A stretch of 52,620 nucleotides of DNA, taken from NCBI GenBank assembly GCA_002316005.1, contig DCIM01000086.1, positions 1 to 52,620 of the forward strand. The letters are read 5' to 3'. Of the stretch, positions 8,596 through 15,870 are shown one piece after another. The first letter of the stretch is position 1, and each line of letters begins with the position of its first letter. A model generated the notes under the pieces. It ran no database searches. It was given only the letters and a program-made list of their open reading frames with translations, and was not told the origin of the DNA. The stretch comes from Prevotellaceae bacterium UBA1726. Its GTDB lineage: Bacteria > Bacteroidota > Bacteroidia > Bacteroidales > Bacteroidaceae. The position numbers were made by a program, and so were the translations under genes.

Positions 8596-9003
8596 ATGAA
8601 AAAGATTTTGATGATAGCTGTTTTGATGCTCTCTTGCATCATGATGGCACAGGCTCAGGATAAACAGGCACAGATCAAGTTCGACAAGACCTCATATAAT
8701 TTCGGTTCATTCAGCGAGACTGATGCTATCCAGAAGTGTGTATTCACTTTCACAAACACTGGCAATGCCCCATTGGTAATCAATCAGGCTGTTGCAAGTT
8801 GTGGTTGCACAGTTCCTTCTTACACCAAGACACCTATCATGCCTGGTGAGCAGGGCGAGATCAAGGTTACTTATAATGGTACGGGCAAGTTCCCTGGTCA
8901 TTTCAAGAAGACTATCACTATTCGCACCAACGGTGAACCAGAGATGATTCGTCTCTACATCGAAGGCGACATGAAGGAAGCTACAGAGGCTACAAGCAAA
9001 TAA
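8596..9003 (+). CDS. DUF1573 domain protein (exported)
   Basis: A 135-residue exported protein: signal peptide at 1-20 (MKKILMIAVLMLSCIMMAQA), then a single DUF1573 domain. The domain shows the family signature: F..Y.FG near 30, FTFTNTGNAPLVI, SCGCTVP (residues 71-77) and PGEQGEIKVTYNGTGKFPGHF. DUF1573 is an immunoglobulin-like (ASPM/SPD-2/Hydin-like) fold of unknown function that is abundant in Bacteroidota. It has its own promoter and a terminator at 9029-9061. A second copy of the same domain is fused to the GH3 enzyme at 15871-18804 in this window. Confidence 0.88.
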   Translation: MKKILMIAVLMLSCIMMAQAQDKQAQIKFDKTSYNFGSFSETDAIQKCVFTFTNTGNAPLVINQAVASCGCTVPSYTKTPIMPGEQGEIKVTYNGTGKFPGHFKKTITIRTNGEPEMIRLYIEGDMKEATEATSK

Positions 9004-9028
9004 GTCATAATATAACAATCACATCTTT

Positions 9029-9061
9029 AAATCCTCAGGACGCAAGCCCTGGGGATTTTTT
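9029..9061 (+). terminator. Terminator of the DUF1573 gene
   Basis: Arms AAATCCTCAGG and CCTGGGGATTT pair around an 8-nt loop, followed by a T tract. Confidence 0.75.
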
Positions 9062-9136
9062 ATGCCCAGCCCCCAAGTAATTTAATAAAAACAAGAATTT
9101 TCAGAATTAACAGAATAAAATAATTAATGAAAAAAT

Positions 9137-9210
9137 CTTTCTCCACTACGCTATGTAATCGAACCAACGGGCCGCTTGCCAGAGCAAGAAAGCGGCATAG
9201 CCGAGCGCGC
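9137..9210. repeat. Dispersed hairpin repeat, copy 1
   Basis: Contains AAAGCGGCATAGCCGAGCGC at 9189-9208 and, upstream, TCTTTCTCC....CGCTATG. Both blocks recur at 12571-12610. The core GCGGCATAGCCGAGCG has a short CGGC/GCCG stem. No protein is encoded. Confidence 0.6.
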
Positions 9211-9235
9211 GTAATTCGTTGATAAAAAAACAAAA

Positions 9236-9263
9236 AAAAGCAGAGCCAAATGACTCTGCTTTT
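9236..9263 (-). terminator. Terminator of tRNA-Pro
   Basis: AAAAGCAGAG and CTCTGCTTTT are perfect 10-nt arms immediately downstream of the tRNA on its own strand, with a further run of T residues on that strand. Confidence 0.8.
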
Positions 9264-9265
9264 CG

Positions 9266-9338
9266 TCGAGGTGACAGGGCTCGAACCTGCGACAGCCTGG
9301 TCCCAAACCAGGAACGCTACCAACTGCGCTACACCTCG
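9266..9338 (-). tRNA. tRNA-Pro (anticodon UGG)
   Basis: The minus strand folds as a complete cloverleaf: acceptor CGAGGTG/CACCTCG, anticodon stem CCTGG/CCAGG with loop TTTGGGA (anticodon TGG), T-arm GCAGG-TTCGAGC-CCTGT, and discriminator A. CCA is not encoded. A promoter core (minus TACCTTTG) lies at 9381-9388. Confidence 0.95.
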
Positions 9339-9380
9339 GTTGCTTATCGTTTGGAAGTACTCCCTCCCGAATTGCGAGTG

Positions 9381-9388
9381 CAAAGGTA
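9381..9388 (-). promoter_or_regulatory. Promoter -7 element of tRNA-Pro
   Basis: The minus strand reads TACCTTTG, about 42 bp upstream of the tRNA 5' end. Confidence 0.6.
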
Positions 9389-9490
9389 CTACATATTTTG
9401 CAAACCTGCAAACTTTTCTGCAATTATTTTTTCTTTTACCCTATATTTTTCTGCAAACTTGACAAAAAACAAGGATTAACAACAAAAAAA

Positions 9491-9514
9491 AGAGCCGCAC
9501 TGGAATGCGACTCT
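9491..9514 (-). terminator. Terminator of the serine palmitoyltransferase gene
   Basis: AGAGCCGCA and TGCGACTCT pair with one mismatch. The minus-strand product ends in a T-rich run (plus-strand A tract at 9482-9490). Confidence 0.7.
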
Positions 9515-9542
9515 CTATATATAAATATAATAAGGTGTAATC

Positions 9543-10739
9543 TTATTCGATGATGCCCAACTGCTGGAACACCTTCTTCAGGATGACAACAGAGCGGTCA
9601 ACCTGCTCGTGTGTATGACTTGCCATCAGAGCGTAACGAACCAATGTGTCACTTGGTGCACATGCTGGTGGGATTACAGGGTTGATGAATACACCTGCCT
9701 CGAAAGCCATTGCAACAACAGCGAATGTCTTCTCCATATCGCGAACATAGAGAGGAATGATTGGACTCTCTGTATCGCCAATCTCAAAACCTTCTTCCTT
9801 GAAACGCTTCAAAGCATAGTTTGTAACATCCCAGAGTGCCTCAAGACGCTGTGGTTCGCTCTTGATGATACGCAATGCCTCACGAGCAGCAGCTGTAGCA
9901 GCTGGAGTACAACTTGCTGAGAAGATATATGTACGAGCTGTGTGACGGAGTGAATCGATGATAACCTGATCAGCAGCAATAAATCCACCGATACTTGCCA
10001 ACGACTTCGAGAATGTACCCATGATGAGGTCAACCTCGTCAGTAAGACCGAAATGATCGCAAACACCTCTACCCTGCTTTCCGAATACACCAAGGCCGTG
10101 AGCCTCGTCAACCATGATTGCAGCGTTGTACTTATGCTTGAGCTCTACAATCTCTGGCAACTTGCAGAGGTCGCCTTCCATTGAGAACACACCATCAACG
10201 ATGATGAGCTTCACCTTGTCAGGATCGCAACGCTGAAGAACGCGCTCAAGGTCGGCCATGTCGTTGTGCTTGTAGCGCAACTGTGTAGCAAACGAGAGAC
10301 GACGACCGTCAACGATACTTGCATGGTCGCGGTCATCACAGATGATATAATCGTCCTTACCGACAAGCTGTGGAATAACACCGCTATTTACTGTAAAACC
10401 TGTTGCAAAAACAAGTGCATCGTCCTTGCCTACATATTCAGCAAGTTCCTTCTCAAGTTCAACATGGATGTCGAGAGTACCGTTGAGGAAACGGCTACCA
10501 GCACAACCACTACCGTACTTATGCATAGCCTCGCAGCCTGCCTCGATAATTCTATCGTCACCAGTAAGACCTGTGTAAGCATTCGAACCGAACATGAGGA
10601 CACTATGGCCACCCATCTCTACCTCTGTACCCTGCTTTCCTTCAATCTCGCGGAAATATGGATAAACACCTCTTTCCTTTGCGTCTTTCGCCATTGCATA
10701 GAAAGGATGCTTAGCGAGCTTTTCTTGTAATAATCCCAT
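9543..10739 (-). CDS. spt: Serine palmitoyltransferase-type alpha-oxoamine synthase
   Basis: A 398-residue PLP enzyme of the alpha-oxoamine synthase family. The expected reaction is serine plus an acyl-CoA giving 3-ketodihydrosphingosine, the first step of sphingolipid synthesis, which is known in Bacteroidales. Seen: LMFGSNAYTGLT (48-59), the GSGCAGSRFLNGTLDIH region (76-92), DEAHGLG (211-217) and the PLP lysine K245 in GTFSKSLAS. These regions match Bacteroidales SPT more than a typical 2-amino-3-ketobutyrate CoA ligase, but the two are close paralogues. It is divergent from a lipid (sphingosine/diacylglycerol-type) kinase, which fits lipid metabolism. The promoter core is at 10819-10826 on the minus strand. 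Family certain; SPT over Kbl is likely. Confidence 0.85.
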   Translation of the reverse strand: MGLLQEKLAKHPFYAMAKDAKERGVYPYFREIEGKQGTEVEMGGHSVLMFGSNAYTGLTGDDRIIEAGCEAMHKYGSGCAGSRFLNGTLDIHVELEKELAEYVGKDDALVFATGFTVNSGVIPQLVGKDDYIICDDRDHASIVDGRRLSFATQLRYKHNDMADLERVLQRCDPDKVKLIIVDGVFSMEGDLCKLPEIVELKHKYNAAIMVDEAHGLGVFGKQGRGVCDHFGLTDEVDLIMGTFSKSLASIGGFIAADQVIIDSLRHTARTYIFSASCTPAATAAAREALRIIKSEPQRLEALWDVTNYALKRFKEEGFEIGDTESPIIPLYVRDMEKTFAVVAMAFEAGVFINPVIPPACAPSDTLVRYALMASHTHEQVDRSVVILKKVFQQLGIIE

Positions 10740-10818
10740 TTGTATTTATAGGTAAAAATATAGTTCTATAATATAGATATTCATAGACAGTACTATAATT
10801 AGACTGCATTTCAGACTG

Positions 10819-10826
10819 CAAAGTTA
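10819..10826 (-). promoter_or_regulatory. Promoter -7 element of the spt gene
   Basis: The minus strand reads TAACTTTG, 80 bp upstream of the start codon. Confidence 0.6.
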
Positions 10827-10921
10827 CAAAAAAAAACATAAAAAACAATAGATTTTGCTCAATAAATCATCATTTGGGCAATTTTATTTGATATTTATAA
10901 TGTGTATTGAGCGATTTTTAG

Positions 10922-10929
10922 TAATTTTG
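10922..10929 (+). promoter_or_regulatory. Promoter -7 element of the lipid kinase gene
   Basis: TAATTTTG, 36 bp upstream of the chosen ATG at 10965. Confidence 0.6.
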
Positions 10930-10964
10930 CAACCAGAAACAATACATTGCAACAAAAAAGCATT

Positions 10965-11960
10965 ATGGCTAAAAAGACCATACTCTTCATAATGAACCCC
11001 ATTTCCGGAACCACCAGCAAAGCTGGAATTCCGAATAAGATAAAGCAATATCTCGACCACGAAAAGTTTGACTACGAGATTCGTATGACCGAATATGCTG
11101 GTCATGCTTCAGAGATAGCTCGCGAGGCAAAGGATCGTGGAATTGATGTTGTTGTGGCTGTTGGTGGTGACGGCACCGTCAACGAGGTGGCACGTGCCAT
11201 TGTTCATTCACATTCGGCACTTGGCATCATCCCTTGCGGTTCGGGCAACGGACTGGCTCGCCATCTGCTCATTCCTATGAATATCCGTAAGTCGATTGAT
11301 ATCATCAATGCCTGCGAGATTCGCGACCTCGACTATGGTGTCATCAACGACCTGCCATTCTTCTGTACTTGCGGCATGGGATTCGATGCATTCGTCAGTC
11401 AGAAGTTTGCTGAATCGGGCAAGCGTGGTCCTATCTCCTATGCTGAGCAGATTCTGAAGGTGGGTTTGAAATACGAGCCAGAGACTTACGAGATTGAAGA
11501 CGAGAACGGCACAAACAAATATGAGGCATTCCTCATTTCGTGTGCCAATGCCTCGCAGTATGGCAACAATGCCTATATAGCACCACAGGCATCGATGAGC
11601 GACGGATTGATGGATGTCATCATCATGGAACCGTTCGATATTCTCGAGGCACCACTGATTAATATCGAGATGTTCAACAAGACCCTTGATACGAATTCAA
11701 AAATCAAGACATTCCGTTGCAAGCAGCTTCATGTTCATCGTTCGCAGAAAGGATTCATCCATTATGACGGCGACCCTGTTGAAGCAGGCGAAGATATCAA
11801 TATCCACTTGGAAGAGAAAGGCATCAAGATGCTTATCAACCCTTTCACCGACCGCAGTCAGCGTCGTCCTACGAAGTTCCAGAATGCAGCAGCCGAGTTG
11901 TTGAATGAACTTAACAATATCCGCACTGAAGTAAAAAGAAAATTCCTACCGGAAAAGTAG
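10965..11960 (+). CDS. Diacylglycerol/sphingosine kinase-family lipid kinase
   Basis: A 331-residue cytosolic or membrane-associated kinase of the DAGK catalytic-domain family (YegS/BmrU-like). The nucleotide-binding GGDGTVNE lies at residues 67-74 and the substrate loop GIIPCGSGNGLARHL follows near 90. The C-terminal half contains the expected beta-sandwich, with DGLMDV and HYDGDPVE. The start is the ATG at 10965; an earlier TTG at 10947 would add six residues and is less likely. Facing the spt gene across a shared promoter region, it may phosphorylate a sphingoid or diacylglycerol lipid; the substrate is inference. It ends in a bidirectional terminator shared with greA. Confidence 0.88.
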   Translation: MAKKTILFIMNPISGTTSKAGIPNKIKQYLDHEKFDYEIRMTEYAGHASEIAREAKDRGIDVVVAVGGDGTVNEVARAIVHSHSALGIIPCGSGNGLARHLLIPMNIRKSIDIINACEIRDLDYGVINDLPFFCTCGMGFDAFVSQKFAESGKRGPISYAEQILKVGLKYEPETYEIEDENGTNKYEAFLISCANASQYGNNAYIAPQASMSDGLMDVIIMEPFDILEAPLINIEMFNKTLDTNSKIKTFRCKQLHVHRSQKGFIHYDGDPVEAGEDINIHLEEKGIKMLINPFTDRSQRRPTKFQNAAAELLNELNNIRTEVKRKFLPEK

Positions 11961-11984
11961 AATCAACAGGAATAGAAATGGTTA

Positions 11985-12020
11985 TAAAAAAAGACGGAAC
12001 AGAAATTCCGTCTTTTTTTG
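11985..12020. terminator. Bidirectional terminator between the lipid kinase gene and greA
   Basis: AAAAAAAGACGGAA and TTCCGTCTTTTTTT are near-perfect arms with A and T tracts on the two sides, between convergent genes. Confidence 0.88.
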
Positions 12021-12024
12021 TTGC

Positions 12025-12489
12025 TTACAACGAGATGCTGTCGACTCTCAGTTTCAGGACTCCAGCAGGGACTGCGACTTCAACAACATCTCCTACCTTC
12101 TTGCCCAAAAGGGCATCAATAATTGGAGACTTGATGGAGATCTTTCCCTCGTTCAAATTGGCCTCGTGGGGATTGACAATGGTATAAGTCATCTTCATGT
12201 TATTGCCAAGGTTGGTTATCTCCACCTTACGCAACAACCCCACTGTCTCTGCCTCCAGTACCGAGGCATCGAGAACCCGGGCGTTCTCAAGGACCTTCTG
12301 CTTGAAACTGATTCTTCCCAACAGTTTTCCCTGTTCGCGCTTCGCTGCATGATACTCAAAGTTCTCGCTGAGATCACCCATGGCACGAGCTTCTGCAATA
12401 GCATCCTTCACTCGTGGCAGTTCAACATTTATCATGTGTTGCAATTCGGCTACAAGCTTGTCGTAGCCTTCCTGTGTCATATATTCCAT
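12025..12489 (-). CDS. greA: Transcription elongation factor GreA
   Basis: A 154-residue cleavage factor that rescues backtracked RNA polymerase through its secondary channel. Residues 1-75 form the coiled-coil (MTQEGYDKLVAELQHMIN, then AIAEARAMGDLSENFEYHAA). The conserved acidic tip is D39 and E42 in the GDLSENFEY segment. The C-terminal domain shows ISIKSPIIDALLGKKVGD, the FKBP-like part. Length and motifs are standard. It is monocistronic with a promoter core at 12515-12522. Confidence 0.96.
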   Translation of the reverse strand: MEYMTQEGYDKLVAELQHMINVELPRVKDAIAEARAMGDLSENFEYHAAKREQGKLLGRISFKQKVLENARVLDASVLEAETVGLLRKVEITNLGNNMKMTYTIVNPHEANLNEGKISIKSPIIDALLGKKVGDVVEVAVPAGVLKLRVDSISL

Positions 12490-12514
12490 AATAGTCGTTT
12501 TTCTTTGCGGACTG

Positions 12515-12522
12515 CAAAGTTA
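12515..12522 (-). promoter_or_regulatory. Promoter -7 element of greA
   Basis: The minus strand reads TAACTTTG, 26 bp upstream of the start codon. Confidence 0.6.
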
Positions 12523-12552
12523 CGAAAAAAAATCTTTTCTTTTTAATTTTAA

Positions 12553-12632
12553 ACATTAATTTCCATTAATTCTTTCTCCGTTTCGCTATGAAAGCGGCAG
12601 AGCCGAGCGGACCATTAATTTTTCATTAATAA
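12553..12632. repeat. ATTAAT block carrying dispersed hairpin repeat copy 2
   Basis: Four ATTAAT hexamers (12555, 12565, 12614 and 12625) flank a 43-bp insert containing AAAGCGGCAGAGCCGAGCGG at 12591-12610. The insert shares TCTTTCTCC....CGCTATG with copy 1. The same ATTAAT arrangement occurs without the insert at 14302-14341. Confidence 0.6.
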
Positions 12633-12663
12633 TAAATCCGGAATTAAGAGAAAAGATTTTTAA

Positions 12664-13566
12664 CTATTTCGTTGAGGAGAGGTGCCAATAAACGGTCCAT
12701 TCGAGTTTCTCACCCGGCTTGAGCAGAGTATAAGGACCTTGTTCCTCGAGTTCACAATAGAGGGCTTTCTGATGAACATACACCTGAATCTCATCTTCGC
12801 CAGGAGCAGCCTCGCCATCCTTCAAATCATGGAATCGCTTAGTCAAGAGAATACCATTGTTCGAATAATAAAGCACGCTCATTCCGTCGCAAATAGAACC
12901 TTCGTCAGCTGACGGAATGCCATTAGCATTGATTTTTCGCTGCTTGTCAACACTGTCGATAGAGTACACCGCCCTACCCTCTTGCTGCTTGAAATCCATG
13001 AGACCAGCAGGCCAGATGTTCTCGACCTGAGCATTGAACGATATCTCGCCCTCGCCCACTACTCGTGTCACCTCCCAAGGTGCAACCTTGCGGTCTTCCT
13101 TGCCTTCGTTGGTGATGGAATAAGTGATGCAGAACATATCGCCATTGACAACAGAGAAGGTCTTACCGATACGCAATGGAATACGCTCGGGAACCTCACT
13201 GGTCATGATGATCTTTCCGTCACGCTCTTCCACAGTGTAACGACCCATGTCATGCTCGCGAACAGGAGGCCAGTTCCATTCTTTCTGAGGACTTGTCCAG
13301 AAGGTGCTGCCATACATATTCGGTGCAGGATTCTGCGACAACACTTCAAGCGAATCCCATTTCAGTGACATCACTCGGGCACCATTGGCAGCATCGATGA
13401 TCATTGTGGCACGACCATCGCAAGTCTTGAGTTCATAATTCTCAGCCGGTGCCTTCTGGAATCGCATTCTGCCAAAAGGAGGCATGCCTTCGGGTGCTTT
13501 CTTCACATCCTGTGCGAAAGAGGCCGTTGCCACGAAGCACGACAAAGCAAAAAAGATTATTTTCAT
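12664..13566 (-). CDS. Exported DUF4380-type protein
   Basis: A 300-residue exported protein: signal peptide at 1-18 (MKIIFFALSCFVATASFA). The body matches the DUF4380 pattern: GARVMSLKWDSLEVL near 62, GSTFWTSPQKEWNWPP near 86, then CITYSITNEGKEDRKVAPWE and EVTRVVGEGEISF. This is a beta-rich fold related in shape to aldose-epimerase or galactose-mutarotase-like domains. No catalytic function is established, so I do not assign one. It is last in the minus-strand carbohydrate cluster, 19 bp after the deacetylase, so it is probably a glycan-related surface or periplasmic protein. Confidence 0.75.
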   Translation of the reverse strand: MKIIFFALSCFVATASFAQDVKKAPEGMPPFGRMRFQKAPAENYELKTCDGRATMIIDAANGARVMSLKWDSLEVLSQNPAPNMYGSTFWTSPQKEWNWPPVREHDMGRYTVEERDGKIIMTSEVPERIPLRIGKTFSVVNGDMFCITYSITNEGKEDRKVAPWEVTRVVGEGEISFNAQVENIWPAGLMDFKQQEGRAVYSIDSVDKQRKINANGIPSADEGSICDGMSVLYYSNNGILLTKRFHDLKDGEAAPGEDEIQVYVHQKALYCELEEQGPYTLLKPGEKLEWTVYWHLSSTK

Positions 13567-13585
13567 AGTTTATCTATTTTATCTA

Positions 13586-14278
13586 TTATTTCCAGGGAGT
13601 GGCGTGGAGGATGTCGGTATAGAGGATGCCCTTGGATGGGGTGACCTTCTTTTTCTTGAACAACTGACGAACAGTAACAAACTTATAACCATGTTTCTTC
13701 AGTGCTGGGATGATACGGTCGACAGCCTCAACGGTATTCTCATTTCCTACAAAGTCGTGAAGAAGGAAAATCAGTCCGTCACGAGCAGAAGCAAGCATCT
13801 TCTCAAAACGCTCATCGGCAGTGACATCAGCCTCCCAGTCGTTGCAACCCTCACCACAGATGAAAGGCAGGTCGATTGTCTCGAACATGGAACCGTTCAC
13901 CGCGATATATGGAGGACGGAAGAACTGAGGACGCTCTCCGACATACTGCTCTATCAATGCTGTTGTGGCATCAATCTCCGCCTTTACCGAATCGGGGGTC
14001 AACTGGTTCATGAAGGTGTGAGTGAGACTGTGATTCTCGATGTCGTGACCTTCCTTGTGGGCTCTCTGCATCACCTTGACGCTCTCTTCGTTGATGTTGT
14101 TTCCAATCACGAAAAACGATGCCTTCACCTTATGTTTCTTCAGTACATCGAGCATTCTTACTGTTGTTTCTGTATTTGGACCATCGTCAAAACTCAGTGC
14201 CACGAGTTTCTTCTGTGCGAATAACGACATACACAATATAAGGGTTAAAGTTAAGCAAACTATTCGTTTCATTTTCAA
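13586..14278 (-). CDS. Polysaccharide deacetylase (CE4 family), exported
   Basis: A 230-residue exported NodB-homology enzyme that would remove acetyl groups from xylan, chitin-like or peptidoglycan sugars. Signal peptide at about 1-21. Metal and catalytic motifs: SFDDGPN near 29 (catalytic base and metal Asp), H..H in NHSLTH near 82 (zinc ligands), RPPY near 119, and a later DWEAD and LLHD (the C-terminal catalytic His region). All five CE4 motifs look intact. It lies between the carboxylesterase and the DUF4380 gene in the same direction. In a cluster with GH3 and GH5, acetylated plant hemicellulose is a reasonable substrate, but that is inferred. Confidence 0.88.
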   Translation of the reverse strand: MKMKRIVCLTLTLILCMSLFAQKKLVALSFDDGPNTETTVRMLDVLKKHKVKASFFVIGNNINEESVKVMQRAHKEGHDIENHSLTHTFMNQLTPDSVKAEIDATTALIEQYVGERPQFFRPPYIAVNGSMFETIDLPFICGEGCNDWEADVTADERFEKMLASARDGLIFLLHDFVGNENTVEAVDRIIPALKKHGYKFVTVRQLFKKKKVTPSKGILYTDILHATPWK

Positions 14279-14301
14279 TATTAATTGAATTTATTTTTGA
14301 A

Positions 14302-14346
14302 CATTAATTACCATTAATTACCCATTAATTTTTCATTAATTTATTT
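14302..14346. repeat. ATTAAT repeat block (copy in deacetylase-esterase gap)
   Basis: ACATTAATTACC, ATTAATTACCC, ATTAATTTTTC and ATTAAT follow one another between two cluster genes. The inverted version is at 18889-18942 and a split version at 12553-12632. Confidence 0.6.
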
Positions 14347-14347
14347 A

Positions 14348-15835
14348 TTACCATCTAAGATTGTTGCGGAGGGTGCTGCGGATTGGAGTTCCTGTCTCCG
14401 ACGCCTCAACATCATTCTCGTTGAGTTTGAAGAGCATGAACGAAGGATTCTTCTTTGTGAGAGGTTTCCAGTCGCCACCTTTCTTGCCGTTAGGATTGCT
14501 GTACTTAGCAAAGTTTGTCCATGCAGTGAGCATCTTCTCAGAGAGGTCCCAGTCGCCCTTGGTCCAAGGACGCCAGCAATGCTTCAAAGACTTGAAGACA
14601 AACCACAGATCAGATGAGTGGAAAGCACCTTTCAGACGTGCTGTGACCTCAGGATGCGAACCATCGTCAGGCAATGGACGAGCAAACTCATAAGCCCAAG
14701 CCTTACCGCCCTTTTCCTCGCGAACACGACAGAATTCGGCAATGCCCTCGCTCATGTCACCCATATCGTCGAGAGTGTAACCAATCATATAAGGCACATC
14801 GGCAACGGTACCTTCACGAACTGCATCATCGAAACTCTTTGTGCATACATATCCCTCGACGATTGGCATCAGTGCAAGGAAAGCACGCTCACCAGTGACA
14901 TTGCCATAGAGAGTGCTCAAGGCATAGATTGTCTCTGTCGATGCACGGCGCATCTTTTCAAGGTCGGTAAGACCAGCCCAATCCATCATCTTCTTTGTTG
15001 TAGCCTCAGCCTCAGCCAATGTGACAGGTGCAAAAGGACCTGCAGGACGAGGTTTCACACCATCCTTTGTAGGAAGTGAAATACCGTTTCCGCTCATGAT
15101 GACAGCCTTATGGAAAAGGCCACGAGCCAATGGCGACTCGCAAAGAGTACGAACACTACCGGCTCCAGCACTCTGACCGAAGATTGTCACATTATCAGGG
15201 TCGCCACCAAACTGAGCAATATTCTTCTTTATCCATTTCAGCGACTCAATTTGGTCGAGGATTCCGTAGTTTCCCGAAACGCCATGAGGATTCTCTGCCG
15301 AGAGTTCTGGATGGCAGAGGAAACCGAACACACCAAGACGATAGTTGATTGAAACGAGCACCACATCCTTGTTGCCCCATTCCTGAGCGTCGAATTCGGG
15401 TTCTGTGCCCCATCCCTCACGATAGCCACCACCGTGAATCCACAGAGCAACAGGAAGTTTCTTGTTCACATCGCCCGGTGCCTTTGTCCATACATTCAGG
15501 TAGAGGCAGTCCTCACTGTAAGGTGCTTCCTTGCCATACCCCCACTCTGTTGCATATCCTCCAGGATAGTGAACAGCCTGATACGAAGGATGACCAAAGG
15601 TGTCGCAAACCTTCACGCCTTTCCATGCCACCACAGGCTGAGGGGCTTTCCATCTGAGGTCGCCGATAGGAGGAGCTGCATAAGGTATGCCTCTATATAC
15701 ATAGACATCCTGATGGTCGTCGGCTGTAACACCCTGAACTTGTCCGCCTTCAATCTGGAGGACTGGATTTTGACCCATTGCAAACAATGACATCGTCATC
15801 ATTGCAGATATGATAAAGAACTTCTTCATATTCAA
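14348..15835 (-). CDS. Type B carboxylesterase (exported)
   Basis: A 495-residue exported alpha/beta hydrolase of the carboxylesterase type B family. Signal peptide at about 1-21. Seen: oxyanion region WIHGGGYREGW near 133, EDCLYLNVW near 110, nucleophile elbow GQSAGAGSV near 219, and the catalytic-His region GAFHSSDLWFVF near 410. The acid residue lies in the usual mid region. In a cluster with GH3, GH5 and a CE4 deacetylase it probably removes ester substituents (acetyl or feruloyl) from plant polysaccharide, but the family also covers general esterases. Start at the first Met of MNMKKFF; the second Met is equally possible. Confidence 0.88.
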   Translation of the reverse strand: MNMKKFFIISAMMTMSLFAMGQNPVLQIEGGQVQGVTADDHQDVYVYRGIPYAAPPIGDLRWKAPQPVVAWKGVKVCDTFGHPSYQAVHYPGGYATEWGYGKEAPYSEDCLYLNVWTKAPGDVNKKLPVALWIHGGGYREGWGTEPEFDAQEWGNKDVVLVSINYRLGVFGFLCHPELSAENPHGVSGNYGILDQIESLKWIKKNIAQFGGDPDNVTIFGQSAGAGSVRTLCESPLARGLFHKAVIMSGNGISLPTKDGVKPRPAGPFAPVTLAEAEATTKKMMDWAGLTDLEKMRRASTETIYALSTLYGNVTGERAFLALMPIVEGYVCTKSFDDAVREGTVADVPYMIGYTLDDMGDMSEGIAEFCRVREEKGGKAWAYEFARPLPDDGSHPEVTARLKGAFHSSDLWFVFKSLKHCWRPWTKGDWDLSEKMLTAWTNFAKYSNPNGKKGGDWKPLTKKNPSFMLFKLNENDVEASETGTPIRSTLRNNLRW

Positions 15836-15870
15836 TCGATTTTCAGATTAGTTGGTATTTTAATTAATTG

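Noticed and set aside
9060..9479. Several small frames around tRNA-Pro
   Set aside because: They read through the tRNA and its terminator; the tRNA cloverleaf explains the sequence.
13484..14224. 246-residue plus-strand frame over the deacetylase gene
   Set aside because: Antisense shadow; the minus-strand frame has all the CE4 motifs and a signal peptide.
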